A stretch of 23,357 nt of DNA. It comes from Roseiflexaceae bacterium UBA965 (lineage in GTDB: Bacteria > Chloroflexota > Chloroflexia > Chloroflexales > Roseiflexaceae). The translations under genes and the position numbers were made by a program. Positions 7,903-14,988 of this stretch are shown here, one piece after another. Location: positions 1-23,357 of the forward strand of contig DBCF01000128.1 of assembly GCA_002292925.1 (NCBI GenBank), read 5' to 3'. Below the pieces are notes generated by a model. It had not been told where the DNA came from, did not search any database, and saw only the letters and a program-made list of their open reading frames with translations. How positions within the stretch are numbered: position 1 is the stretch's first letter; each line of letters opens with the position of its first letter.

Positions 7903-9129
7903 GTGGCAGAACAGACTGACAACATGCACCAAACCCTGAGTGCGATTCAGCGGCGTGCAACCATCGTCGGCGGCGCCGCCCTCGCACTTACGGTCGTGGG
8001 GATTGCGGTAAGCTCGACCAGCCAGGTATTGCAATCATACCTGTTTGCGTTCCTTTTCTTTTTTGGGGTATCTGCGGGCAGCTTCTTTTTGCTGACACTG
8101 CAACATCTTACCAGTGGCGTCTGGGGCTTGATGATTCGACGATTCACCGAAGCCAGCACCCTGGTAATTCCGTGGATGGGACTCTTTTTCTTGCCCATCG
8201 CTGCCGGCGTCGGAGTATTGTATGAGTGGACCCACCCCGAAGTCATCGCTGAAGAAGCGGTGGTAGCGGCCAAAGTTCCCTACCTCAACGTCCCCTTCTT
8301 TCTGGCACGCACGGTAATCTACTTTGTGGTGTGGATTTGGTTGGTACGTCGCTTGCGCCGTCAATCAATCGCCCAAGACAACGCCCCCAAGTCAGAATCA
8401 ATTTCGTGGCGTGACAAATTGGCGGTCACTAGTGGACCTGGCCTCGCCGCACACATCATGTTGTGGACGCTTGCCGCCACCGACTGGGGAATGTCGCTCG
8501 AGCCAGCCTGGGCGTCTTCGATGTATCCTGTGGGCTGGATGGTCGGTCAAGTACTCACCAACTTCGCCATCTGGATTATCGTGCTGTGGTTGTTCACCCG
8601 CAACAACTTCCTTGGCTACGATATCCCCGTTGATCGCCTGCACGATTTGGGCAAATTCACTTTTGCCTTTACCGTGCTCTGGACCTACCTCAACTTCTCA
8701 CAATACCTGATTATTTGGTCGGGTAATGTGCCAGAATTTACCCCGTGGTACTACTACCGCAGCAATGGTGGCTGGCAATATGTGTCGATTGCCTTGATTT
8801 TTGGGCACTTCTTCTTGCCGTTCTTCTTGTTGCTTTCACGCCACACCAAACGCAACTTTGGCGTGGTGGCACGTATCGCCATGTGGATTGTCGCCATTGA
8901 AGTCCTGTATGTCTTTTGGTTGATCAACCCCGCCTTCCACCACGACGCCATCCAGATGCACTGGACGCACGTCACCGCCTTTGTAGGCGTCGGTGGCTTG
9001 TGGATTAGCCTGTTCTTGCGCTACCTCAAGCAACTGCCCATTTTGCCACCCAACGATCATCGCATCCCCGAGCTCGAAGCACAGCTCAATGATCATGGCC
9101 ATGGCCATTCGGCACCAGTAAGTCACTAG
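7903..9129 (+). CDS. actF: Alternative complex III subunit ActF, NrfD-like membrane protein
   Basis: This 408-aa polytopic protein, a paralogue of ActC, is the second large membrane subunit of the complex. About ten hydrophobic segments are visible, with features such as FFFGVSAGSFFLLTLQHLT, AATDWGMSLEPAWASSMYP and QYLIIWSGNVPEFTPWYYYR that recur in ActF proteins. The C-terminus is His-rich (NDHGHGHSAPVSH). The start is called at GTG 7903 because AAGGA at 7891-7895 has a 7-bp spacer; the reading frame stays open to 7855, but that extension would include the intergenic hairpin. It is the last act gene, and a strong terminator follows. No cytochrome c oxidase genes follow, unlike some respiratory act clusters. 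Confidence 0.93.
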   Translation: MAEQTDNMHQTLSAIQRRATIVGGAALALTVVGIAVSSTSQVLQSYLFAFLFFFGVSAGSFFLLTLQHLTSGVWGLMIRRFTEASTLVIPWMGLFFLPIAAGVGVLYEWTHPEVIAEEAVVAAKVPYLNVPFFLARTVIYFVVWIWLVRRLRRQSIAQDNAPKSESISWRDKLAVTSGPGLAAHIMLWTLAATDWGMSLEPAWASSMYPVGWMVGQVLTNFAIWIIVLWLFTRNNFLGYDIPVDRLHDLGKFTFAFTVLWTYLNFSQYLIIWSGNVPEFTPWYYYRSNGGWQYVSIALIFGHFFLPFFLLLSRHTKRNFGVVARIAMWIVAIEVLYVFWLINPAFHHDAIQMHWTHVTAFVGVGGLWISLFLRYLKQLPILPPNDHRIPELEAQLNDHGHGHSAPVSH

Positions 9130-9143
9130 CCCATAGCTCGTAG

Positions 9144-9180
9144 AACCCCCCACTGCGGTACGCCGTGGTGGGGGGTTTTT
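9144..9180 (+). terminator. Intrinsic terminator of the act operon
   Basis: AACCCCCCAC (9144-9153) pairs perfectly with GTGGGGGGTT (9168-9177) and is followed by a run of Ts (9176-9180). It lies 14 bp after the actF stop. Confidence 0.92.
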
Positions 9181-9356
9181 GTGTGTGAATCCTTATGAAT
9201 TGCTCATCTGCGCTTCATCAAGACCTGCGATGATGTACTCATACCGATGAGCGATTAACTCATCTCCCCAGCGCCGATGCCCCACTATCCTCATACATCC
9301 CCTATCCTCCCCTAACCCCTCCAAGCCAAACGGCGACAACTTGGAGGGGTTACCTC
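9181..9356. other. Non-coding stretch with alternative inverted repeats
   Basis: No credible gene is visible. GCTCATC (9202-9208) can pair with GATGAGC (9246-9252), and GATGAG (9246-9251) can alternatively pair with CTCATC (9259-9264). A perfect 13-bp repeat, TAACCCCTCCAAG (9313-9325) with CTTGGAGGGGTTA (9340-9352), ends 4 bp before the heptamer array. It lacks a T-tract on either strand. Confidence 0.55.
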
Positions 9357-9426
9357 TTGAAGTTTGAAGTTTGAAGTTTGAAGTTTGAAGTTTGAAGTTT
9401 GAAGTTTGAAGTTTGAAGTTTGAAGT
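9357..9426 (+). repeat. Tandem heptanucleotide array, 10 perfect copies of TTGAAGT
   Basis: Ten uninterrupted identical 7-bp units (70 bp) are read directly from the sequence. The array is intergenic, between the act terminator and an AT-rich block. A unit length that is not a multiple of three and the perfect identity point to slipped-strand expansion. It has no spacers, so it is not CRISPR. Confidence 0.98.
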
Positions 9427-9625
9427 ATTAAATACTATAGATCAACACCGCAAATCAAATAAATAGTCCTACAAAATTTTGGTCTTTTCTTTGCAAAAAT
9501 ATCTAAAAAACCATCTATTCTGTAAATTTTTTACACTATACAATACGTGTTTTTGTAGTTTTATCATAAAACTACACAATATATACACATCATTTACTCC
9601 TTTTCTACACCACCCCAAAAAGCCC
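9427..9625. other. AT-rich intergenic block with a 23-bp palindrome
   Basis: This stretch is much richer in A and T than its neighbours and has many short A and T runs. TGTAGTTTTAT (9554-9564) and ATAAAACTACA (9566-9576) are perfect 11-bp arms around a single C, resembling a dimeric-repressor operator. It lies about 50 bp upstream of the promoter at 9626-9653. The 96-codon open frame crossing it has no ribosome binding site and low-complexity content, and is not called. Confidence 0.6.
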
Positions 9626-9653
9626 TTGCGTAGTACAGAGAAGTTGCTACACT
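9626..9653 (+). promoter_or_regulatory. Sigma-70-type promoter for the 395-aa membrane protein
   Basis: TTGCGT (9626-9631), a 16-bp spacer and TACACT (9648-9653), with TGC immediately before the -10. A start near 9660 leaves a leader of about 120 nt. Confidence 0.55.
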
Positions 9654-9780
9654 TGGCATATCCAAATTGGAATCAATCATTTTGCCACCGCACCGTGCAA
9701 CCTAGGGCATCGGCCGCCGGTACAGGATTCGCTAGGCGTGCACTACAGACAGTGTCGTCTTTGCAGTGAGAGGGTTTGTC

Positions 9781-10968
9781 GTGAATTATCTGTATTTACT
9801 CTTTGCCGTAGTACATCTCGCCGTTGGTGGTTTAGTCGTCCAAGCTGCTGCCAAACAAAAAAGCCTTGGTCTGTGGCTGCTCGCATTAGTCAGCGTCGGC
9901 TTGGCATACGATAATGCCATTCTTGGGATTGGTGAAATCATGGGTGCCGGCGACACATTGTTGCAACTCAACATCGTACGGTTTGCACTGCATGCATTCG
10001 CAACCCCACTCATGATGATGGCAGGGTTGACCTTGGCCCGCAACGCCAGTGTCAACTGGACATGGCGCCGCAGTATGTCGATTTTGGTCTATACCACCAC
10101 GTTGAGCTGCATTGCCTATGGTGTCAACGAATACTTGACCGGTGCCGAATTCAAAATTGCTGATTCTGGCGTCATGCGCTATGTGTTGGCCGAATCGAAT
10201 GGTCCACCGTTAGCCGCGATCACCACAATGACCTTTTTGATTGCCTTTGGTATTGCCCTCTACATCCAAGAGCGCTCATGGTGGTTGCTGGCCGGCGCCT
10301 TGGCGATGTTTGCCTGTGCCACCTTCCAGCTCGGTATCATCGCAAACTTGGGTGAAGTGCTGTTGATGGTAAGCTTCCTTGCCACAGCCCAAAAGTTCAC
10401 CTACATCAACCGCGCTGGCTACTTGGCCGCAGTCGCAGCCATGAACCCCGAAGAGCGCGCCACTCAAGCCGAAGCGCAACGTGGTCGCAAGCGCAAATCA
10501 GCCATCTGGAATCGTGGCTTGGCCTGGGTGATTTTTATTACCTTGACCATCGACACCATTGCCTACTATGGCAGCAATTTCGGTGACAAAGCAGTCTATG
10601 CAGCCGCCAAGCTCGCCAAAAGCAGCGAATACATGACGCACATCTATGCCAGCAACATCTACTTGATGCTCTTCTTTGTGCATGCAGTGGCTAGTTTGTA
10701 CTTTTATGGTATCCCCCGCTTACGCGCCAATATCCGTGCCATCCACGTCTATATCGGCTACGGCGTGTTTATTTTCACCATGGTAAGTCAATCGCTAATC
10801 GGCATGGAACCAATACACATGATTACCTATGTGATTAACTGGGCCTTTATCGCCGCCCATATCGTACTGAGCTTCCGGTTTATGTTGCAACGGGTGCGGC
10901 GCGCCAATGTCGACCCTATGCTCGAGCTGACCGTCAGCCCTCATTTGCGTGAGCCAATCGCCAAGTAA
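9781..10968 (+). CDS. Multi-pass membrane protein, unassigned; possible b-type haem C-terminal domain
   Basis: I do not recognise a named family. The 395-aa protein has about six or seven N-terminal helices (residues 1-215), a basic Glu/Arg loop (PEERATQAEAQRGRKRKS, near residues 223-240) and about four C-terminal helices. The C-terminal bundle carries His287, His301 (FFVHAV), His322 (AIHVYIGYG), His346 and His360 (AAHIVLSF). Histidines spaced across adjacent helices suggest a b561-like haem bundle, but this is inference. GTG 9781 is chosen because AGAGGG at 9769-9774 has a 6-bp spacer; the upstream in-frame GTG at 9766 overlaps that site. It has its own promoter and a bidirectional terminator, so it is a single-gene unit beside the act operon. 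Confidence 0.8.
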   Translation: MNYLYLLFAVVHLAVGGLVVQAAAKQKSLGLWLLALVSVGLAYDNAILGIGEIMGAGDTLLQLNIVRFALHAFATPLMMMAGLTLARNASVNWTWRRSMSILVYTTTLSCIAYGVNEYLTGAEFKIADSGVMRYVLAESNGPPLAAITTMTFLIAFGIALYIQERSWWLLAGALAMFACATFQLGIIANLGEVLLMVSFLATAQKFTYINRAGYLAAVAAMNPEERATQAEAQRGRKRKSAIWNRGLAWVIFITLTIDTIAYYGSNFGDKAVYAAAKLAKSSEYMTHIYASNIYLMLFFVHAVASLYFYGIPRLRANIRAIHVYIGYGVFIFTMVSQSLIGMEPIHMITYVINWAFIAAHIVLSFRFMLQRVRRANVDPMLELTVSPHLREPIAK

Positions 10969-10991
10969 TTCGATTATCATTCTCCTACAAA

Positions 10992-11033
10992 AAACATCCC
11001 GCTGGTCACGACATTGTGACCAGCGGGATGTTT
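10992..11033. terminator. Bidirectional terminator between convergent genes
   Basis: AAACATCCCGCTGGTCAC (10992-11009) and its perfect complement (11016-11033) form an 18-bp stem around GACATT. A/T runs flank both sides, so it can serve the plus-strand membrane protein and the minus-strand 72-aa gene. Confidence 0.9.
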
Positions 11034-11045
11034 GTGGGACTAGGG

Positions 11046-11264
11046 CTAATTGAGGTTGTCAGGAGTGGTGTGCAGGATGCGTCGGCGTGACGCCATGTCC
11101 ATTACCGCCAACAACGTATCAGTGTCGAGTGAGGATGCTTCGGCTTGCATCTGCAAGCGCGTGTGCGAACCTTGAATGCCCATTTGCTTCAGTATTTGTT
11201 GGGCTTCGGGGATCTGCGTCATAATTTCGTCGCCGAATGATTGCTCATGTTGCGCGTGGTCCAT
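11046..11264 (-). CDS. Small 72-aa cytosolic protein of unknown function
   Basis: The family is not recognised. The product is hydrophilic, without membrane segments or cysteines (MDHAQHEQSFGDEIMTQIPE... ending HTTPDNLN), and has short predicted helical stretches. It is judged real because AAGGAGG lies 5 bp before the ATG, a good promoter (TTGATT-16-TATAGT at 11306-11333) lies upstream, and a strong terminator lies just after the stop. An inverted repeat overlaps its -10, suggesting repression, perhaps by its own product. It is transcribed convergently with the membrane-protein gene and divergently from sucD. Confidence 0.75.
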   Translation of the reverse strand: MDHAQHEQSFGDEIMTQIPEAQQILKQMGIQGSHTRLQMQAEASSLDTDTLLAVMDMASRRRILHTTPDNLN

Positions 11265-11302
11265 CTTGGCCTCCTTGCCAATCAGGTAATTACTAATCCA
11301 CC

Positions 11303-11333
11303 AATACTATAGCATAGTATTTGGATAAATCAA
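11303..11333 (-). promoter_or_regulatory. Promoter with overlapping operator-like palindrome for the 72-aa gene
   Basis: On the minus strand TTGATT (11328-11333), 16 bp and TATAGT (11306-11311), with TGC just before the -10. AATACTAT (11303-11310) and ATAGTATT (11314-11321) form perfect 8-bp arms around AGC covering the -10. Confidence 0.55.
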
Positions 11334-11460
11334 CCAAAATAACCCGATTTTGTTTGTACAAAGTATACAAATTACTAACGTAACCGAGCCAAGAAACAAA
11401 TCCAGGCGGTATTTTGAGCGAGACGCACTAGATGTACGGTAAGGAAATGATGCAGGAGGG

Positions 11461-11486
11461 CTACACGTACGGTGCGAGACGTGTAG
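11461..11486 (+). repeat. Inverted repeat in the sucD upstream region
   Basis: CTACACGT (11461-11468) and ACGTGTAG (11479-11486) form perfect 8-bp arms around 10 bp. It lies about 60 bp upstream of the sucD promoter. It may be an operator; nothing else in 11334-11548 looks like a gene. Confidence 0.45.
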
Positions 11487-11548
11487 GGTGGGGCATTATT
11501 TTTCACAATCAACACCATAAAAACAGTGAAAACAACCGGGCTATTTAT

Positions 11549-11577
11549 TTGCCGAAAGCGGGTAATCGTGCTAGGAT
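11549..11577 (+). promoter_or_regulatory. sucD promoter
   Basis: TTGCCG (11549-11554), 17-bp spacer and TAGGAT (11572-11577), with TGC directly before the -10. The predicted start near 11584 gives a short leader with GGGAG at 11599-11603. Confidence 0.6.
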
Positions 11578-11612
11578 AGCACAGCAAATGTCACACGTGG
11601 GAGTACAAACAG

Positions 11613-12491
11613 ATGAGTATTTTGGTCGACCGCAACACGCGGCTCGTAGTGCAGGGTATCACCGGTCGCGAGGGTGAATTCCACACCCGACAAATGATGG
11701 CATACGGCACGAACGTGGTAGCAGGCGTTACCCCGGGGCGGGCTGGGCAAAAGGCCATCGACGGTCAAGTTCCAATTTATAATAGTGTGGCCGATGCCGT
11801 GCGCGAGCAAGCAGCCAATACGTCGATTATCTACGTACCGGCACCGTTTGCCCCTGACGCCATCCGCGAATCAGCGGCTGCCGGCATCAAGTTGATTGTC
11901 TGTATCACCGAAGGCATCCCCGCCAACGACATGGTCAGCACCTACGCCTTTGTGCAAGAGTGTGGCGCACGCTTGATTGGGCCCAACTGCCCCGGCTTGT
12001 TGACCCCTGGTCAAGCCAAAGTGGGGATTATCCCCGGCAATATTGCCACCCCCGGCCCCGTCGGCGTCGTGTCAAAGAGCGGTACGCTGACCTACGAAGC
12101 CGTCGATGCATTGACCCGTATCGGGTTGGGACAGAGCACAATTGTGGGCATCGGTGGTGATCCGATTATCGGCACCAACTACATCGATGTACTTACCCAA
12201 TTCCAAGCAGACCCCGACACCAAAGCCATCGTGTTGATTGGTGAAATCGGTGGCAATGCCGAACAAGACGCTGCCCGCTTCATCGGTAAGTATGTCACCA
12301 AACCAGTGGTCGGCTTTATTGCCGGTCGGACCGCTCCTGAAGGCAAGCGCATGGGCCACGCCGGTGCGATTATCTCAGGGGGCGAAGGCACAGCCCAAGA
12401 AAAAATCGAAGCGTTGCAGGCCGTCGGTGTGCGCGTCGCTGAATTGCCCACTGATATCGCACGCTTAGTCAAAGAAGCAATGGAAGCATAA
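11613..12491 (+). CDS. sucD: Succinyl-CoA synthetase (ADP/GDP-forming), alpha subunit
   Basis: The 292-aa product matches the usual SucD length. The CoA-binding Rossmann domain is at the N-terminus (VVQGITGREGEFHTRQM, ITEGIP) and the ligase domain follows (IGPNCPGLLTPG, SKSGTLTYE). The phosphorylated histidine is His249 in KRMGHAGAIISGG. The alpha subunit with SucC interconverts succinyl-CoA and succinate with nucleotide phosphorylation in the TCA cycle. No sucC is present in the window; sucD stands between its own promoter and terminator. The start has GGGAG 9 bp upstream. An overlapping 81-codon frame at 11432-11677 is not supported. Confidence 0.97.
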   Translation: MSILVDRNTRLVVQGITGREGEFHTRQMMAYGTNVVAGVTPGRAGQKAIDGQVPIYNSVADAVREQAANTSIIYVPAPFAPDAIRESAAAGIKLIVCITEGIPANDMVSTYAFVQECGARLIGPNCPGLLTPGQAKVGIIPGNIATPGPVGVVSKSGTLTYEAVDALTRIGLGQSTIVGIGGDPIIGTNYIDVLTQFQADPDTKAIVLIGEIGGNAEQDAARFIGKYVTKPVVGFIAGRTAPEGKRMGHAGAIISGGEGTAQEKIEALQAVGVRVAELPTDIARLVKEAMEA

Positions 12492-12512
12492 GCGGACACT
12501 GCGTGTATACAG

Positions 12513-12546
12513 ACGGCGACACAATAGATGTTGTGTCGCCGTTTTT
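12513..12546 (+). terminator. Terminator after sucD
   Basis: ACGGCGACACAA (12513-12524) pairs perfectly with TTGTGTCGCCGT (12531-12542) around TAGATG, followed by five Ts. It is only 39 bp before the next gene, so read-through may set expression of that gene. Confidence 0.9.
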
Positions 12547-12584
12547 GTACCAAAAACGACGTTAGTCGATTAAAAGGAATTACG

Positions 12585-13043
12585 ATGAGCCGTTATGTCT
12601 ATTATGAAGATTATCAAATCGGCACCCAATTCGTGACCCCTGGGCGGACGATTGGCGAAACAGAAGTAAGCATGTTTGCCATGCTTACCGGCGATTTCAA
12701 TCGTCTGCATACCGATGCCGAATACATGAAAACGTCGGTATTTGGCGAACGGATTGCGCACGGGTTATTGGGACTTGCCATGGTAAATGGGCTCAAATAC
12801 CGCACCGACCTCGATCCCGATGGGATTATCGCCTTTCTCGGCGTCAACTGGAACTTCACTGCACCAATCAAGTTCAACGACACCATCCACGCCATCTTGA
12901 CGGTGCACTCGATGCGCCCCACCAAACAGATTGAACGGGGGATTGTGGTATTTGCGGTGCAAGTCATTAATCAGCACGGTGCCGTGGTACAACAGGGTGA
13001 GATGACGATGATGATGAAACGCGCACCACAATCAATTGCGTAA
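12585..13043 (+). CDS. MaoC-like dehydratase/enoyl-CoA hydratase (hotdog fold)
   Basis: The 152-aa product is a single hotdog domain of the MaoC/(R)-specific enoyl-CoA hydratase family. The hydratase-2 motif is present at TGDFNRLHTDAEYMKTSVF (residues 35-53), with catalytic Asp37 and His42 and the later GERIAHG (His59). The proline usually after the Asn is Arg40. Such proteins hydrate trans-2-enoyl-CoA thioesters in beta-oxidation, polyhydroxyalkanoate supply or CoA-dicarboxylate pathways; the substrate is not determinable. ATG 12585 has AAAAGGA 6 bp upstream; the frame extends to 12528 without support. It lies after the sucD terminator, possibly as a read-through second gene. Confidence 0.88.
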   Translation: MSRYVYYEDYQIGTQFVTPGRTIGETEVSMFAMLTGDFNRLHTDAEYMKTSVFGERIAHGLLGLAMVNGLKYRTDLDPDGIIAFLGVNWNFTAPIKFNDTIHAILTVHSMRPTKQIERGIVVFAVQVINQHGAVVQQGEMTMMMKRAPQSIA

Positions 13044-13086
13044 GTCCATCATTGTCGAAACGCTCAGCAACAATACGACAAACAAC

Positions 13087-13128
13087 AATAGACCAGTGGG
13101 CGAACATATTCGCTCACTGGTCTATTTT
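13087..13128. terminator. Bidirectional terminator between maoC-like gene and sigma factor gene
   Basis: An 18-bp stem with one G-U pair: left arm 13087-13104, loop CATA, right arm 13109-13126, with T-run beyond and A-rich sequence before it. It separates convergent genes. Confidence 0.88.
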
Positions 13129-13148
13129 GTGAAGCCCTTGATACCTGC

Positions 13149-14639
13149 TTAATCGAGGTACCCTTGCAGACGATCACCGAAGTGCGGGGCGCGCAATTGA
13201 CGCAAGGCATCGGCTTCGATTTGGCGGGTACGTTCGCGGGTAATCCCAAATGCAGCGCCTACTTCTTCGAGGGTGCGCCGGCGCCCATCGACCATGCCAT
13301 AGCGCAACTGCAAAATTGATCGCTCGCGTTCGGGGAGCTCAAGCAGCGCCGTCGCCACATCGGCTTGAAGCATACGGCGGGTGGCGATGTCGTTGGGCGA
13401 GTCACTCATTTCGTCGGCAAGCAATTCACCGATATGCCCTTCGCCGTCGCTACTAATCGGTTGCTCTAGTGAAATCGGTTGGGCTGAAGCTTGGAGCAAG
13501 CGACGCACCTTGCGGTCAGAAATACCCAACGCCACGGCGATTTCGTCGGATGTGGGTTCACGCGATAACCCTTGCTCAAGCACCCTGGTAGCCCGGCGCA
13601 TCTGGCTAATGGCGTCGCTCAAGTGGACAGGCAAGCGGATAAGGCGACTTTGCTCGGCAATAGCCCGCGTAACGGCTTGGCGGATCCACCAAGTGGCATA
13701 GGTCGAAAAGCGGTTCTTGCGCAGGATGTCGAATTTTTCGACGGCGCGCATCAAGCCAATATTGCCTTCTTGAACGAGGTCCATGAATGACAACGGCCCA
13801 CCGATGTATTTTTTGGCGACACTGACCACCAAACGTAGGTTGGATTGGATGAGGTGACGACGAGCATCGGCTGCGTCTTCGACCCGACATTGTAGTTTGC
13901 GCTTGTCACGGTCGCTCAAATGCGTGACATAGGTAGCTGTTGCCGGCACACAGGCCAGCAACCAATTTGATAAGGCCACAATATCAATGTCAAGGTTTAT
14001 GGCCACAATTTGGCTAAAAATCACCGGCAATACGGCAATCCGATTGAAATCGGCAAGCAGGCGGAAGCGTTCACGGGTACGAAACAATACGCTATCTTCA
14101 TCAAACAATGGATATACCATCTGCGTATCGATAATCACTAACCCACTGTTTATGGCACGGACAAGCAAAAGTGGCAAAGTGGCGATTTCACCATTGGCTT
14201 TACGCCAGCGGGCCACCCAGTCGGCAATAGACATTGGCTCGCTTTGAGTACGCACCAAATCATCTGCTAACGCATCAGCTGCCGTCGGAAATTGCAATTG
14301 CCCCTCTATGGTATCTTTCGGCGTTTGGTAGTGCGGTTGCCCATCAAGCCCCTCATGATGCTCGTTTGGAATCGTGCTTTCATTGACGGTACGCACGGCA
14401 TACGCCATCAAGACGTCGCGCGCAAACGCGCCGGCCTCAATTCGCTGGGCTAATTCTACTTCTTGGCGGGCATTGAGTAGGGGATCTTGGCCGATTTCGC
14501 GCAGATACATTTGCACGGAATCTTCGACAAGCACCGCTTTGGGGTTGGGTTCTTCGATGAAAGCATCAGCAACATCGTCTGTCCATTGCTCATCGGGCTC
14601 TGCCACGGGGGTAAACACATGTGGATGGGAGGAATGCAT
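13149..14639 (-). CDS. RNA polymerase sigma-70 factor (RpoD/SigA-type, group 1 or 2)
   Basis: The 496-aa sigma factor has region 1.2 at residues 37-72 (DSVQMYLREIGQDPLLNARQ). Region 2 is at about 257-340 (NLRLVVSVAKKY, DLVQEGNIGLMRAVEKFD, STYATWWIRQAVTRAIAEQ), region 3 at about 342-420, and region 4 ends with the helix-turn-helix EEVGAAFGITRERTRQIEADALRQL split over 458-482. It directs RNA polymerase to promoters. About 180 residues (73-255) between regions 1.2 and 2 are not recognisable. Region 2 deviates from the usual RpoD text (KKYIGGPLSFMDL, KFDILRKNRF), suggesting an alternative group 2 factor, though a primary factor is possible. ATG 14639 has GAGGGG 9 bp upstream; GTG 14645 is too close to it. 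Confidence 0.93.
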   Translation of the reverse strand: MHSSHPHVFTPVAEPDEQWTDDVADAFIEEPNPKAVLVEDSVQMYLREIGQDPLLNARQEVELAQRIEAGAFARDVLMAYAVRTVNESTIPNEHHEGLDGQPHYQTPKDTIEGQLQFPTAADALADDLVRTQSEPMSIADWVARWRKANGEIATLPLLLVRAINSGLVIIDTQMVYPLFDEDSVLFRTRERFRLLADFNRIAVLPVIFSQIVAINLDIDIVALSNWLLACVPATATYVTHLSDRDKRKLQCRVEDAADARRHLIQSNLRLVVSVAKKYIGGPLSFMDLVQEGNIGLMRAVEKFDILRKNRFSTYATWWIRQAVTRAIAEQSRLIRLPVHLSDAISQMRRATRVLEQGLSREPTSDEIAVALGISDRKVRRLLQASAQPISLEQPISSDGEGHIGELLADEMSDSPNDIATRRMLQADVATALLELPERERSILQLRYGMVDGRRRTLEEVGAAFGITRERTRQIEADALRQLRAPHFGDRLQGYLD

Positions 14640-14663
14640 CTGCACAAGCCCCTCGCATTCTGT

Positions 14664-14691
14664 ACATTACTACATATGAAATTTATGTCAA
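14664..14691 (-). promoter_or_regulatory. Promoter of the sigma factor gene
   Basis: On the minus strand TTGACA (14686-14691), 16-bp spacer, TAATGT (14664-14669). Farther upstream GTGGTGC (14723-14729) and GCACCAC (14743-14749) form an inverted repeat around 13 AT-rich bases, a possible operator. Confidence 0.6.
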
Positions 14692-14860
14692 CACAAAATG
14701 ACTTCAAACATGAACGGCAATTGTGGTGCTGTAAATAAATACGCACCACCATACTCTCTGGATGTATTGGGGGGAGGATACGCTAAATATGCCAAACTAT
14801 GATTTATTTTTATGCGCTACGTCTGTAGCTGACCGCACCGACATTTACCGATTGGGCAAT

Positions 14861-14911
14861 AAAAAATCCCATACAACGGTTGGAAACAACCAGCATGAGA
14901 TCGTGGTATGG
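14861..14911 (-). terminator. Terminator of the polyprenyl synthase gene
   Basis: Read on the minus strand, CCATACCAC and GTTGTATGG (one mismatch) close a structure containing a GGTTG/CAACC hairpin, followed by six Ts (14866-14861). An imperfect repeat of ATTCATGTGCGAC (14913-14925) with 14948-14964 lies just upstream. The 343-bp gap 14646-14988 therefore holds this terminator and the sigma gene promoter; a plus-strand frame at 14762-14962 overlaps both and is not called. Confidence 0.7.
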
Positions 14912-14988
14912 CATTCATGTGCGACGAGTAGCGACAACGTGGAGCCGGTCGCACATGTATGAATAGGGATAGATAAACGAACAGCAGC

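Noticed and set aside
9357..9426. Repeat array as a CRISPR
   Set aside because: Units are 7 bp and contiguous, with no spacers and no cas genes.
9479..9769. 96-codon ORF in the AT-rich block
   Set aside because: There is no ribosome site, its composition is low-complexity, and it spans the promoter and palindrome of the next gene.
11432..11677. 81-codon ORF upstream of sucD
   Set aside because: It runs out of frame into sucD and crosses the sucD promoter; no domain is evident.
14762..14962. Plus-strand 66-codon ORF with a GGGGGGAGG upstream of an internal ATG
   Set aside because: It overlaps the minus-strand terminator of the polyprenyl synthase gene, has no recognisable content and is probably chance.
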